A stretch of DNA of 64,000 bases from Aminipila sp032051575 (GCF_032051575.1 NZ_DAMBYD010000013.1:47957-111956); one strand, 5' to 3'. Shown: positions 26,169-35,451, counted from the first letter of the stretch. Numbers and translations are program-made. The notes: generated by a model from the sequence alone, not told the origin.

Positions 26169-27212
26169 TTATTTAGTTGACTTACGAACAATTAATTCAG
26201 TCGGAAGTAATAAGGTATTTTCTTGAACTAAATCTTCTTTATTTTCATATTTTATTCTGTCCAGTCTCATTTTTTCTATGTTCTTAATAAGTAATTCTGC
26301 AGCCTTATATCCCATCTCATAATTCGGTTGTTTTATTGTAGTAAGAGGCGGCTCGACCAAGCTGGCTAGATATATGTCATCAAATCCTACAATTCCTACA
26401 TCCCCAGGAACATTTAATCCACGCTCTTTTAATTTCTTGATCGCACCAATAGCAATTAAATCATTACCGCAGAAAATACCATCAATCGGTTCATTTTCAT
26501 TAAGAAGCTGCTCAACAGCTTCTATACCCCACTGCATCTTGTATTCTCCAACTTTTATAAAGCTATTTTTTACGGTTATATTTCGGTCTGCAAGAGCCCG
26601 ATTATATCCTTCAAGCCTGCCTATTGCAGTGGCCGTAGTTATAGAACCTGCGATGTACGCAATATTTTTATATCCTCTGTTCAGTAAATAAGAAGTTGCC
26701 ATATATGCCCCTTCTTTATTCTCAACGATTACTCTGCCTATAACATTTCTATTATCATAATCTCGGTCTATTAAGATGATGGGAACCTTACACTTATCTA
26801 AGCTGTCAAATCCCATCTGTCTGTCTGAAGAATGGGCAAAAATAATACCATCAACCATTTTTTCTGTCAAAACCTTAATATACTTATCTTCTCTTTTAAT
26901 CTTATCATCTGTGTTACAATATATAACGCTATAACCAAATTCACTGGCCTTATCCTCCACGCCCCTTGCTATTTCAGGGAAAAATGGATTCACTATATCG
27001 GGAATTACTAATCCAATTGTACGAGTCTGTTTAGTAATCAGGCTTCTTGCCATCGTATTTGGTGTATAATTATATTTTTGTGCAATATACAAGATTTTTT
27101 CTCTCGTAGCCTCACTAATTTTCTTATCTTTTTTATTTAATACCATAGAAACTGTAGCTATGGAAACCTTTGCTTCTGCTGCAATTTCTTTTATTGTAAT
27201 GCTTTTTTTCAT
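26169..27212 (-). CDS. rbsR: LacI-family repressor of the ribose operon
   Basis: A 347-residue repressor with the N-terminal LacI helix-turn-helix (ITIKEIAAEAKVSIATVSMVLNKK) and a sugar-binding core (TRTIGLVIPDIVNPFFPEIARGVED). Start at 27212 is preferred over 27218 by ribosome-site spacing (AAGAAGG eight bases upstream). As first gene of rbsRDACB, with a perfect palindrome just upstream (27237-27250), it most likely represses its own operon and is released by ribose or a derivative. Confidence 0.92.
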   Translation of the reverse strand: MKKSITIKEIAAEAKVSIATVSMVLNKKDKKISEATREKILYIAQKYNYTPNTMARSLITKQTRTIGLVIPDIVNPFFPEIARGVEDKASEFGYSVIYCNTDDKIKREDKYIKVLTEKMVDGIIFAHSSDRQMGFDSLDKCKVPIILIDRDYDNRNVIGRVIVENKEGAYMATSYLLNRGYKNIAYIAGSITTATAIGRLEGYNRALADRNITVKNSFIKVGEYKMQWGIEAVEQLLNENEPIDGIFCGNDLIAIGAIKKLKERGLNVPGDVGIVGFDDIYLASLVEPPLTTIKQPNYEMGYKAAELLIKNIEKMRLDRIKYENKEDLVQENTLLLPTELIVRKSTK

Positions 27213-27236
27213 GTCCATATCCTTCTTTTTATATTA

Positions 27237-27250
27237 GTTAAACGTTTAAC
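27237..27250. promoter_or_regulatory. RbsR operator palindrome
   Basis: GTTAAACGTTTAAC is a perfect 14-bp palindrome with the central CG typical of LacI-family sites. It lies between the promoter -10 (27266) and the rbsR start, blocking transcription when bound. Confidence 0.82.
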
Positions 27251-27265
27251 CAACTTTACACATAC

Positions 27266-27294
27266 ATTTTACTGTAAATAATTCATGGTGTCAA
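27266..27294 (-). promoter_or_regulatory. Promoter of the rbs operon
   Basis: Minus-strand TTGACA (27289-27294), 17-base spacer, TAAAAT (27266-27271), immediately upstream of the RbsR palindrome. Confidence 0.8.
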
Positions 27295-27315
27295 TGTATT
27301 AAATGTCAATACAAT

Positions 27316-27500
27316 CCAATGAAAAATGTGGCTTCGCCACTCCGTTAGGGACCCCCTTGGTTCTCTTCGGCTCTCATTTTATTCGCTGAACACCCTCCTT
27401 TATGGGCAAAGAGGCTTCCGCCCAATGCCTTTTTTCCACAGCTTTAGCTGTATTGGAAAAACGGACAGCGAAATGAGCTTTGCGAATGAAGGTGCACTTT
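27316..27500 (-). repeat. Structured, less AT-rich intergenic element of unknown type
   Basis: This 185-base stretch looks unlike its AT-rich surroundings and is full of nested inverted repeats. CTCATTT..CGCTG pairs with CAGCGAAATGAG as an outer stem, and inside are GGGC-GCCC (27403-27422), TTCCACAGCT-AGCTG-TGGAA, and, outside, TGGCTTCGCCA. It lies between the rbs promoter and the xylB terminator. No coding function is supported. It resembles a dispersed intergenic repeat or a structured RNA; strand is uncertain. Confidence 0.4.
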
Positions 27501-27545
27501 CTTATTTTATTTAATAGGAAAATCCAACGATATTTTCTATTAAAT

Positions 27546-27583
27546 AAAAAAAGAGCTGTCTCATTTTTGAGACAGACTCTTTT
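27546..27583 (-). terminator. Terminator after xylulokinase
   Basis: On the minus strand AAAAGAG..TGTCTCA and TGAGACA..CTCTTTT form a stem ending in TTTTTTTATTT, about 20 bases past the xylB stop. Confidence 0.9.
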
Positions 27584-27600
27584 ATATTATTGTGAGCAGT

Positions 27601-29124
27601 TTATAATTCAGCTAATTTTTTATAACTGTCAAATAGTGTTATATATAGTTCTTTATATAATTTGTAGTATTTCTGATATTCAGCACTATTTGCTTTCACT
27701 GGCTCATGTATAGATTTCTTTATTATAAATTTTTTACAAGTTTCTTCTAAGTCTTTATATACACCTGCACCAACTCCAGCTAGTATAGCAGCACCTAAAG
27801 CACCGCCCTGTTCAGCCTTTATAGTGCTTACTGGGCACTGATACATGTCAGCAAACATTTGTCGCCAGAAATCACTCCTTGCTCCACCGCCACAAATCAT
27901 CATTTTATTTATATTTACACCCATTTCTCTGAAAACATCCACGCACTCCAACTGAGAGTATGCAACACCTTCAAGGACAGCTCTAATTAAGTGCTTTCTT
28001 TCATGAATTGCTGAAAGGCCAAAAAATGTACCACGGCAATCCGGATCTGGGTGAGGTGAACGTTCACCCATTAAATATGGCAGATATATAAGCCTGTCAG
28101 CTCCAATAGGTGTTTGTGCCGCCATCTCAGTCATGATTTCATAAGGATCAATGGCCTTTTCTTTTGCTTCTGCTACCTCGCTGCTGCATACATTGTTTCT
28201 TAGCCATTGAAGTGAAAGTCCTGCTCCCTGAGTACAACTCATTACAGTCCATTTTCCTGGAACTGAAGCGCATAAAGTGTGTACACGTCCTTTTTTATCG
28301 ATAGCCACCTTATCTGAAATGGCATATACAACACCAGAAGTACCTATAGTTGTAAAGGCACTGCCTTCAGATACGATTCCCGTACCAATAGCCGCAGCTG
28401 GATTGTCCCCAGCACCTCCAACTACTATAGTACCTGCCGCAAGTCCTGTCTCTGCTGCTGCCTCTTTATGAACTTCACCCGTTATATCAGGTGATTCATA
28501 CATTTTTCCAAGTAGTTCTCTGTTTATACCCAAGGCGTCTAAAACTTCATCTGACCAGTTTCGCTTTGATACATCCATAAGCTGCATTCCTGATGCATCT
28601 GAAACTTCTGTTGCAAACTCACCAGTAAGTTTATATCGTATATAGTCTTTAGGCAATAGAATGTGAGCACACTGACTATATATTTCGGGTTCATTTTTCT
28701 TAACCCATAGAATCTTTGCTGCCGTAAATCCTGTCAATGCAGGATTTGCCGTAATGTCTATCAGTTTTTCTGGAGTCAAAATTCGATTCATATCTTCCAC
28801 TTCGTTTCCAGTTCTCTGATCACACCAGATGATAGATTTTCGAAGTGGATTCCCCTTGGAGTCTAACATAACCAAGCCATGCATCTGGCCAGAAAGACCT
28901 ATTCCCTTTATTTCTCTAGGATCAACCTTTGATTCTCTTATGACCGATTTAATTCCTGCTACTGTGGCTTCCCACCAATCATCTGGTTTTTGTTCTGCCC
29001 AGCCATTTTGCTCTTGATAAAGAGGGTATTCGCCAGTTTTAGAGCTTATGGTATTTGCATCTACATCAAATAAAACGGTTTTTGTCCCTGAAGTTCCTAT
29101 ATCTATTCCCAATAAGTATTCCAT
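27601..29124 (-). CDS. xylB: Xylulokinase
   Basis: A 507-residue FGGY-family kinase phosphorylating D-xylulose. It begins EYLLGIDIGTSGTKTVLFD (phosphate-binding), has GLSGQMHGLV with the DQRTGNE substrate site, and the C-terminal FGGY signature area GVAYSQLECVDVFREMGVNINKMMICGGGARS. Length is normal. It follows the polyol dehydrogenase by five bases, so the two act in sequence: polyol to xylulose to xylulose 5-phosphate, feeding the pentose phosphate pathway. Confidence 0.93.
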   Translation of the reverse strand: MEYLLGIDIGTSGTKTVLFDVDANTISSKTGEYPLYQEQNGWAEQKPDDWWEATVAGIKSVIRESKVDPREIKGIGLSGQMHGLVMLDSKGNPLRKSIIWCDQRTGNEVEDMNRILTPEKLIDITANPALTGFTAAKILWVKKNEPEIYSQCAHILLPKDYIRYKLTGEFATEVSDASGMQLMDVSKRNWSDEVLDALGINRELLGKMYESPDITGEVHKEAAAETGLAAGTIVVGGAGDNPAAAIGTGIVSEGSAFTTIGTSGVVYAISDKVAIDKKGRVHTLCASVPGKWTVMSCTQGAGLSLQWLRNNVCSSEVAEAKEKAIDPYEIMTEMAAQTPIGADRLIYLPYLMGERSPHPDPDCRGTFFGLSAIHERKHLIRAVLEGVAYSQLECVDVFREMGVNINKMMICGGGARSDFWRQMFADMYQCPVSTIKAEQGGALGAAILAGVGAGVYKDLEETCKKFIIKKSIHEPVKANSAEYQKYYKLYKELYITLFDSYKKLAEL

Positions 29125-29129
29125 AATTT

Positions 29130-30173
29130 TTACTCCGTAATCTTAATTACTGCTTTTACTACATTATCTTTATCATTTATAGCACATTCAAATGCTTCCT
29201 GAATATCATCAAAATCAAACTCATGCGTTACGATACCTGATACATCAATAATGCCGTCTGCTATAGCTGCTATAGCTTTTGGATAAACGTTACGATACCT
29301 GAATACAGATTCAATCTTCGCTTCTTTGGCCATAATCTTACCAAAGTTAAAGTTAATTTCAGGCTGTGCTGCTAACCCAACTAATACAATGGTTCCACCA
29401 TTTTTTACTAAATAAGGTGTCTGTGCTATAGTAACCGGTGACCCTGCTGTTTCAATTACTTTTTCTAATCCCATACCGTTAGTTAATTTTTCTATTTCAG
29501 CAATTACATCAACATCTTTGCCATTTAAGACCCTAGTAGCTCCGAGTTTCTTTGCATATTCTAGTCGCTTAGGAATAACATCCACTACTGTAATGTCTGT
29601 TGCGCCATATGCTTTGCATGCAAGTAATGTAACAAGACCAATGCACCCAGCTCCAAGAATTATCACATGGTCACCCAGACTAATTTGTCCCTGTGATGCA
29701 GCATGCATACCCACTGATAAAGGCTCTACTAACGCACCTTCTTTGGTTGAAATGTTTTTAGGCAATTTAAAACACATGTTTTCTGGGAATGCAATGTAGT
29801 TTTCATAACAGCCCTGAACTGGTGGCGTTGCTAAAAATTGTACATCAGGACAAAGATTGTATCTTCCTGACTTACAAAATTCACACTGTCCACAAGTAAT
29901 ACCTGGTTCCAGTGCAACTTTATCGCCCACAGCTAACTTAGTCACACCACTGCCCACCTTAACTACAGTACCTGCGCATTCATGACCAAGCATAAATTCA
30001 CCATCTACCACAAAGTCTCCACATCTGCCATCATGGAAATAATGGACATCGGACCCACAAATTCCCACATATTCAAGTTTTACTAGAACATCCTGTTCCC
30101 CAGTTTCAGGTACAGGAATTTCACGAATCTCCATTTTATTTAATTCTGTCATATAAGCTGCTCTATTTTTCAT
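29130..30173 (-). CDS. Zinc-dependent polyol dehydrogenase (xylitol/sorbitol dehydrogenase type)
   Basis: A 347-residue medium-chain dehydrogenase. Catalytic zinc ligands appear in GICGSDVHYFHDG and LGHECAGTV. Structural zinc cysteines are ITCGQCEFCKSGRYNLC, and the NAD-binding Rossmann motif is ILGAGCIGLVTLLACKAYGA followed by an acidic residue favouring NAD. The C-terminal half fits L-iditol/xylitol dehydrogenases. Pairing with xylulokinase favours xylitol or D-arabitol (both give D-xylulose); sorbitol would give fructose, which does not fit the kinase as well. Confidence 0.88.
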   Translation of the reverse strand: MKNRAAYMTELNKMEIREIPVPETGEQDVLVKLEYVGICGSDVHYFHDGRCGDFVVDGEFMLGHECAGTVVKVGSGVTKLAVGDKVALEPGITCGQCEFCKSGRYNLCPDVQFLATPPVQGCYENYIAFPENMCFKLPKNISTKEGALVEPLSVGMHAASQGQISLGDHVIILGAGCIGLVTLLACKAYGATDITVVDVIPKRLEYAKKLGATRVLNGKDVDVIAEIEKLTNGMGLEKVIETAGSPVTIAQTPYLVKNGGTIVLVGLAAQPEINFNFGKIMAKEAKIESVFRYRNVYPKAIAAIADGIIDVSGIVTHEFDFDDIQEAFECAINDKDNVVKAVIKITE

Positions 30174-30209
30174 ACGACCTATCCTTTCTTTGCTCTTATA
30201 ACTGAAAAA

Positions 30210-30363
30210 TTTCTAGCAGCTAAAGCTGCTGAAATTGCAGTAAGTTTCTACAAATTAGAAATTTGTGAAACTTTTGCATAAGTCTGTCACCTAATTACTC
30301 CGTAATTAGAACAGGCTAGTATCTATATGAGCCCTGCAGGACCACATCACAGATGTGGGCAGG
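30210..30363 (-). repeat. Four consecutive hairpins in the transporter-dehydrogenase spacer
   Basis: The spacer holds back-to-back stem-loops: 30210-30233 (AGCAGCT/AGCTGCT core), 30237-30277 (AAGTTTCTACAAATT paired with AAATTTGTGAAACTT), 30284-30314 (CTAATTAC/GTAATTAG) and 30333-30363 (CCACATC/GATGTGG flanked by CCTGC/GCAGG). None has a T-tract, so they are not plain terminators. They may protect or process the operon mRNA. Confidence 0.6.
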
Positions 30364-30376
30364 ACTTCAATTTAAT

Positions 30377-30409
30377 AAAGATGCCTTAATTTAGTCTCAA
30401 GGCACCTTT
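30377..30409 (-). terminator. Weak terminator or partial read-through site after the sugar-binding protein
   Basis: On the minus strand AAAGGTGCCTT and AAGGCATCTTT form a stem followed by ATTAAATT, only a poor T-tract. Some transcripts likely continue into the dehydrogenase and xylB genes. Confidence 0.5.
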
Positions 30410-30424
30410 AATATTAGTAATTAA

Positions 30425-31414
30425 TTATTCAGTGATTAGACCTCTGTCTCTGTAGATCTTTACATATTCGCTTGCATTATCCTTTGTGATAAGTGGTGCA
30501 TCAATGTCTGTATCAATCTGAGTTTCTTCACCAGTTAATAGCTTATGAACAGTTTCCATATTAAGCTTAGCAAGGTCAATAGCTGACTGTAAGCAAGTTG
30601 AAGTCATTTTACCCTGTTCAATAAGAAGACAAGCTTCTGCAGTACCATCTACACCATAAGATAAGATGTTTGCATAATCAGGATTATCTTTAACAACTTC
30701 TAAAGCACCTGCTGCCATGTTATCATTCATTGAAATAATAGCATCAATCTTACCCTGAGATGTAACCCAGTCTTCCATTAGCTGCATAGCTTCATCTTTA
30801 TTCCAGTTTGCGAAATCTTCGCCGACAATCTTTACATCAGGTCTTGCTGCAAAGAATACTTCTTTCCAAGCTTTTAGTCTCTGGTCAGCATGGAAGTTAC
30901 CTGAAGGGCCCTTAAGAACTACAACTCTGCCATTCTTAGGTACCTGTTTGATAGCAGCTTCAGCATTAACCTTTGCCTGTACATAAGGATCAGCGTCAAC
31001 AGAAGAAGCGCCTTTGATGTTATCAATACGTGCATTTGTAGTAATAGCAATGATACCAGCATCAACAATCTGTTCTACATAAGGTCTCTGAGCTTCGCCA
31101 TTGTTAGGCTGTACAATAATTGCATCAAAACCATTGGCTATAGCATTTTCGATTGCAGCATTTTCCTTTTCATCATCAGCCTGTCCATCAAAAACTTCAA
31201 GATCAATATCTTTGTACTCTTTTGCTGCTGCCTTCATTTCATTGGCAAGCCAAGCTGCAAAAGAGTCAGACTGAGCTCTTGCGATATAAGCTACTTTGTA
31301 AGTTTTGCCTTCCTTATCGTCCGTTTTAGGTTTAGAATCAGTGTTTCCACAGCCAACAAGTGTAGCAAGCAAAAGGGTTAAAACTAATAGAATGGATAAA
31401 ATTTTCTTTTTCAT
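30425..31414 (-). CDS. Sugar ABC transporter substrate-binding lipoprotein
   Basis: A 329-residue type-I binding protein with a lipoprotein signal ending in LLATLVGCGN. The mature part resembles the RbsB family (YKVAYIARAQSDSFAAWLANEMKAAAKEY, ILSYGVDGTAEACLLIEQGKMTSTCLQ). The dehydrogenase and xylulokinase downstream suggest that it binds a pentitol or a related sugar. It follows the permease gene by 62 bases. Confidence 0.88.
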   Translation of the reverse strand: MKKKILSILLVLTLLLATLVGCGNTDSKPKTDDKEGKTYKVAYIARAQSDSFAAWLANEMKAAAKEYKDIDLEVFDGQADDEKENAAIENAIANGFDAIIVQPNNGEAQRPYVEQIVDAGIIAITTNARIDNIKGASSVDADPYVQAKVNAEAAIKQVPKNGRVVVLKGPSGNFHADQRLKAWKEVFFAARPDVKIVGEDFANWNKDEAMQLMEDWVTSQGKIDAIISMNDNMAAGALEVVKDNPDYANILSYGVDGTAEACLLIEQGKMTSTCLQSAIDLAKLNMETVHKLLTGEETQIDTDIDAPLITKDNASEYVKIYRDRGLITE

Positions 31415-31476
31415 AATGCTCTTTTCCTTTCTGTTTTACATTTATACTTAATAAATAAAATTGGAACCATAAAAAA

Positions 31477-32508
31477 TTAATTCATTTTCTCTGTGTTTTT
31501 CTTTTCTTTATTTCCAAGAATAACCTTTACACTCTTTTTATTCTTAAACTTAAGGTCATATAATACTGCCGCCACAATGATACCACCCTTTACAACCTGT
31601 TGAACATATGAATCTACGCTTTGCAAGTTCATAATGTTGTTTAAACATCCAATAATGAAAGAACCCACTAATGTTCCCAGCGTAGTCCCAACACCACCAG
31701 AGAAACTTGTTCCACCTACGATGGCAGCTGTAAGCCCTTCCATTTCATACCCAACGGCACCGTTGGGAAGACCCGCATTAACACGAGACATAAATAAGAT
31801 TCCTGCTATACCAACCAGAATTCCATTTATGATAAAGGCTTTATATTTTGATGAAATTACGTTGATACCTGACGCAATAGCTGCCTCTTCATTGCCTCCT
31901 ATAGCGTAAAGTGAGCGTCCAAACTTAGTATGATTTAATACATACCAGATAATTATAGTAATTAATATTAAAAAAACTATTGGAATTGGTACGCTATCTA
32001 AAAATGTCATTTTTTCTAAAAATGGAACATCTGTAAGTTTTCCTTGTCCAAACACTTTATAATCACCAATTTGAAGAATATTCTGTCCTTGGGTATACAT
32101 CAGAGCCAGCCCTCTGGCGGCCATAGTCATTGCCAAAGTAACAATAAATGCTGGCATCTTACAATTTGCCACAAAAAAAGCGTTAACAATATTACAAGCT
32201 ACGGCTACCACTATGGCTACCAGAAATGCGCCCAACAGCGATCCTGTAGTTTTATAAAAGCTTACTGACAACACTCCAGAAAGTGCTAAAACAGCACCCG
32301 CAGACAAGTCCAACATACCGCTTATAATAAGTAACATCTCACCATAAGCCAATATGGTTGCAACAGCCAGCTGTCTACCTATATTGGTAAGATTCCCTGG
32401 GCTGAAAAAATTATCATTCATAGTCATCGAAATTAATATCATAACCAGCAATACAAAAAATATTGAATATTTCTGCATTATCTGGCTCGCACTGTCCTTT
32501 AGTCTCAT
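31477..32508 (-). CDS. Ribose-type sugar ABC transporter permease
   Basis: A 343-residue multi-span permease of the RbsC/XylH family. Signatures are LLIISGMLDLSAGAVLALSG and GGTSFSGGVGTTLGTLVGSFIIGCLNN, plus the GGNEEAAIASGINVISSKYK coupling loop. The ATG at 32508 follows GGGAGG; the frame is open 12 codons upstream without a better site. It lies 16 bases after the ATPase gene. Confidence 0.93.
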   Translation of the reverse strand: MRLKDSASQIMQKYSIFFVLLVMILISMTMNDNFFSPGNLTNIGRQLAVATILAYGEMLLIISGMLDLSAGAVLALSGVLSVSFYKTTGSLLGAFLVAIVVAVACNIVNAFFVANCKMPAFIVTLAMTMAARGLALMYTQGQNILQIGDYKVFGQGKLTDVPFLEKMTFLDSVPIPIVFLILITIIIWYVLNHTKFGRSLYAIGGNEEAAIASGINVISSKYKAFIINGILVGIAGILFMSRVNAGLPNGAVGYEMEGLTAAIVGGTSFSGGVGTTLGTLVGSFIIGCLNNIMNLQSVDSYVQQVVKGGIIVAAVLYDLKFKNKKSVKVILGNKEKKNTEKMN

Positions 32509-32524
32509 TATTTTGCTTCCTCCC

Positions 32525-34018
32525 TTAACATGTTCCTGTAGCAAATTTCATGATTGCTTCCTGCGAGAACTGCTCCTTTTGAAGTTCTCCCTCAACCCTG
32601 CCCTGACACATAACGTATATACGATCACACATACCAATCAGTTCAGGTAATTCAGAAGATACCATTATAACGCCTTTGCCATTTTCAGCCATCTCAGTCA
32701 TAAGTTTATATATTTCAAACTTTGCACCTACATCAATACCTCTCGTTGGTTCATCTAGAATCAGTATATCTGGATTTCTAAGCATCCATTTTGCTAAAAG
32801 TACTTTTTGCTGATTACCACCGGATAAAGACTGAATGGTTGTTTCTAAGGTAGGGGTTTTAACATTCATTTTATTAAAATAATTTCCCACTTGTTCTTTT
32901 TCTTTTTTTCTATGAGTATAGCCACCATATACAAACTGCTCTAGTGAAGACAAACTGGCATTCTCCATAACACTTCTGACTGGAACAATCCCATACCTTC
33001 TTCTATCCTCTGAAAGCATAATCATTCCATTTTTAATACTGCTGGCTACATTTTTAATGGTAACTTTTTTCCCAGATATAAAAATCTCACCAGAGGACAT
33101 GCTGTCCAAGCCAAATAATGATCTCATCACTTCTGTTCTACCAGCTCCCACTAACCCAGCGAAGCCTATGATTTCACCACGATTTAATTGGAAAGATACA
33201 TTTTCATAAAGATTATCACTGCATAAGCCCTTAACTTCCAAAAGCGTCTCACCTATTGTTAGATTTTTCTTAGGATAAACATTGTCCATCTTTCTTCCGA
33301 CCATAAGAGCAATCACCTCATTTATATCAGTTTGCTCTGCCCTCATACTCTTTACAACAGTTCCATCTCTAAATACTGTTATATCATCCGCAATTTGAAA
33401 AACTTCATCTAGTTTATGGGATATGTAAATTATACTTACACCTTTTTCTTTTAAAATATCAATTTTCTTAAACAGTAATTCTACTTCCTTCTGCGTAATG
33501 GCAGATGTTGGTTCATCCATTACGATTACTTGTGCATCGTTAGAAATAGCTTTAATTATTTCAAGCATCTGTATATCAGAAACAGTTAAAGTTTTAAGTT
33601 TCTGATCTGGTTTATAATTTAGTCCTTCGTCCTTAAGGAACTTTAAAGTTCTTTGGCGTACTTCCTTCCATTTAACCTTACCGAATTTATTTACTGGAAG
33701 CCTTCCCAAAAATAAATTTTCTTCGACTGACATCTCAGGTACATAATTAAGTTCTTGAGCAATCATTGCAATCCCCAAGCTCTGTGCCTGTATAGGGTCC
33801 TTAACTTGCACAGGCTGTTCATCAATAAAAATCTGCCCTGCATCAGGCTTATAAATACCGTTTATGATTTTCATAAGTGTAGATTTTCCAGCTCCATTCT
33901 CTCCACAAAGAGCATGAACTGTACCTTTTCGAACAGAAAAATCTATTTTATCAAGAGCTTTAACTCCTGGAAAAGTTTTTTCAATTTGTGAAACTCTTAA
34001 CTTAATTTCATCGCCCAT
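32525..34018 (-). CDS. Ribose-type sugar ABC transporter ATP-binding protein
   Basis: A 497-residue double-cassette ATPase. N-terminal cassette: Walker A GENGAGKST, Walker B VIVMDEPTSAI. C-terminal cassette: the degenerate Walker A GLVGAGRTE, LSGGNQQKVLLAK and LILDEPTRGIDVG. It parallels RbsA of the ribose operon, so the two importers are diverged copies of one type. The ATG at 34018 is preceded by AAAGGAG. It is the first gene of the second sugar operon. Confidence 0.95.
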   Translation of the reverse strand: MGDEIKLRVSQIEKTFPGVKALDKIDFSVRKGTVHALCGENGAGKSTLMKIINGIYKPDAGQIFIDEQPVQVKDPIQAQSLGIAMIAQELNYVPEMSVEENLFLGRLPVNKFGKVKWKEVRQRTLKFLKDEGLNYKPDQKLKTLTVSDIQMLEIIKAISNDAQVIVMDEPTSAITQKEVELLFKKIDILKEKGVSIIYISHKLDEVFQIADDITVFRDGTVVKSMRAEQTDINEVIALMVGRKMDNVYPKKNLTIGETLLEVKGLCSDNLYENVSFQLNRGEIIGFAGLVGAGRTEVMRSLFGLDSMSSGEIFISGKKVTIKNVASSIKNGMIMLSEDRRRYGIVPVRSVMENASLSSLEQFVYGGYTHRKKEKEQVGNYFNKMNVKTPTLETTIQSLSGGNQQKVLLAKWMLRNPDILILDEPTRGIDVGAKFEIYKLMTEMAENGKGVIMVSSELPELIGMCDRIYVMCQGRVEGELQKEQFSQEAIMKFATGTC

Positions 34019-34098
34019 GGCAAAACTCTCCTTTCTTACAATCTTCGACGGATATGTCAAATACTTTTGTATATCTACTTTACATAAGTTTTAAAAAA

Positions 34099-34127
34099 AG
34101 TATACACTCTACCGTTTTTCATGTCAA
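34099..34127 (-). promoter_or_regulatory. Promoter of the second sugar operon
   Basis: Minus-strand TTGACA (34122-34127), exactly 17 bases, TATACT (34099-34104). Near-repeats AGTTTAAAAG and AAGTTTTAAAA flank it and may be ROK operator half-sites. Confidence 0.75.
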
Positions 34128-34171
34128 TCTTTTAAACTAAATTTTCAAATATTATAGACATTATTTATTTT

Positions 34172-35287
34172 TTATATACTCATAATATAATCATCTAAGT
34201 AATGTAGTGCAGCCCCCACTGCTGATGCTTCAAACTTATAATTACATACTTTTACATAATTTCCACTTTTCTCAAACGGATTTCGGTTATTTACCAGTTC
34301 AGTAAGTTTTTCTACATGTTTTTCCATATGGCTTCCCACATATCCACCTAATACTACGTCGCAGTCAAATGTCATTCTTAAATTGCATACTAGTTGTGAC
34401 AGATAATATAAATACTCATCAAAAGTCTTTAAACAAACTGGGTCATGATCTTCTACCTTACTAAAGAATTCAATAAGATTTCCCTCTGTTAAATCGGATA
34501 GAATCTTTGCATTGCAATATGCATCAGCACATCCCTTCTGCCCACAATAACAAGCTTTGCCTTCAGGAACTAAGGTTATATGTCCAAATTCTCCACTTCG
34601 CTGATTCATTCCACTATATGCACTTTGCGAATACATAATAGCGCCTCCAACGCTGTTACTTAATGAAACATATACAATCGGCTCTTGAGAATCTCTTCGC
34701 CAAAATTCTGCAAATCCCCCTGAATTTGCATCATTAAAAAACTCTAATTTATATTTAATATATTTTGACATTCGATTGTATAAATCTTCTGGAGCAGGCA
34801 GTATCGTTAAGTATATAATACTCTTACCATCCTCCCCAATAATTGCAGGTAAAGATACACCAAGTCCCAATATTTTCTCTGGTTTTATATTGCTTTCTTC
34901 TACAAAATTGTCAATAATTTTACCCAGTCCTTCATAAAAGCTGTCTTCATTTTTAAACTCATATCTTATCCTGTTGCTATGCAAGATAGCTCCTTTTAAA
35001 TCTACTAAAACTAAACTCACATGATTTCTTGTTATATCTAATCCTAAAGCAACCTTAAAGTCATCAACACTACAGATAACTCTTGCTTTTCTTCCTCCTG
35101 TTGATTCAAAAGTTCCATCCTCAGCAATTAAACCTCGTTCTTTTAGTTCTGTTAAATTCTGGCTTACTGTAGGCAGACTCAAATTCAAAATCCTGGTAAT
35201 CTCCTGCTTAGATATACCTTCTGACTCATAAATTAATTTATATATGTTGTTACGATTTTTGCCTTTCATTAGCATCCTGTTTTCCAT
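34172..35287 (-). CDS. ROK-family transcriptional regulator (XylR-like)
   Basis: A 371-residue regulator. The N-terminal winged helix (NNIYKLIYESEGISKQEITRILNLSLPTVSQNLTELKERGLI) is followed by an ASKHA sugar-kinase-like domain with the ROK zinc motif GEFGHITLVPEGKACYCGQKGCADAYC. ROK repressors of this build control xylose and similar pathways, so this one likely controls the adjacent transporter-dehydrogenase-xylB operon. It lies upstream of that operon on the same strand with its own promoter (35333-35361). Confidence 0.9.
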   Translation of the reverse strand: MENRMLMKGKNRNNIYKLIYESEGISKQEITRILNLSLPTVSQNLTELKERGLIAEDGTFESTGGRKARVICSVDDFKVALGLDITRNHVSLVLVDLKGAILHSNRIRYEFKNEDSFYEGLGKIIDNFVEESNIKPEKILGLGVSLPAIIGEDGKSIIYLTILPAPEDLYNRMSKYIKYKLEFFNDANSGGFAEFWRRDSQEPIVYVSLSNSVGGAIMYSQSAYSGMNQRSGEFGHITLVPEGKACYCGQKGCADAYCNAKILSDLTEGNLIEFFSKVEDHDPVCLKTFDEYLYYLSQLVCNLRMTFDCDVVLGGYVGSHMEKHVEKLTELVNNRNPFEKSGNYVKVCNYKFEASAVGAALHYLDDYIMSI

Positions 35288-35332
35288 AATCTCTCCACTT
35301 TTCTAAAACACTTTTATAAAACTTCCGTATGC

Positions 35333-35361
35333 ATTTTACCTTATATAATTTTTTATTTCAA
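35333..35361 (-). promoter_or_regulatory. Promoter of the ROK regulator gene
   Basis: Minus-strand TTGAAA (35356-35361), 17-base spacer, TAAAAT (35333-35338), about 45 bases upstream of the start codon. Confidence 0.6.
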
Positions 35362-35362
35362 T

Positions 35363-35403
35363 AAAAAAGTGCAAATTACAAAATTGAGAATTTGTATTTG
35401 CAC
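35363..35403 (-). terminator. Hairpin with T-tract between divergent promoters
   Basis: GTGCAAATTACAAAATT pairs with AATTTGTATTTGCAC; on the minus strand it is followed by TTTTTTATT. It sits just upstream of the ROK promoter and could block minus-strand read-through. A second inverted repeat, TTGGCAG/CTGCCAA, spans 35408-35444. Confidence 0.55.
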
Positions 35404-35451
35404 ATATTGGCAGTTTGATAATCAAATCATCTGCCAAGAATTCATGTATTT

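Noticed and set aside
27326..27514. 62-codon frame inside the structured intergenic element
   Set aside because: The sequence is better explained by inverted repeats, and there is no start signal.
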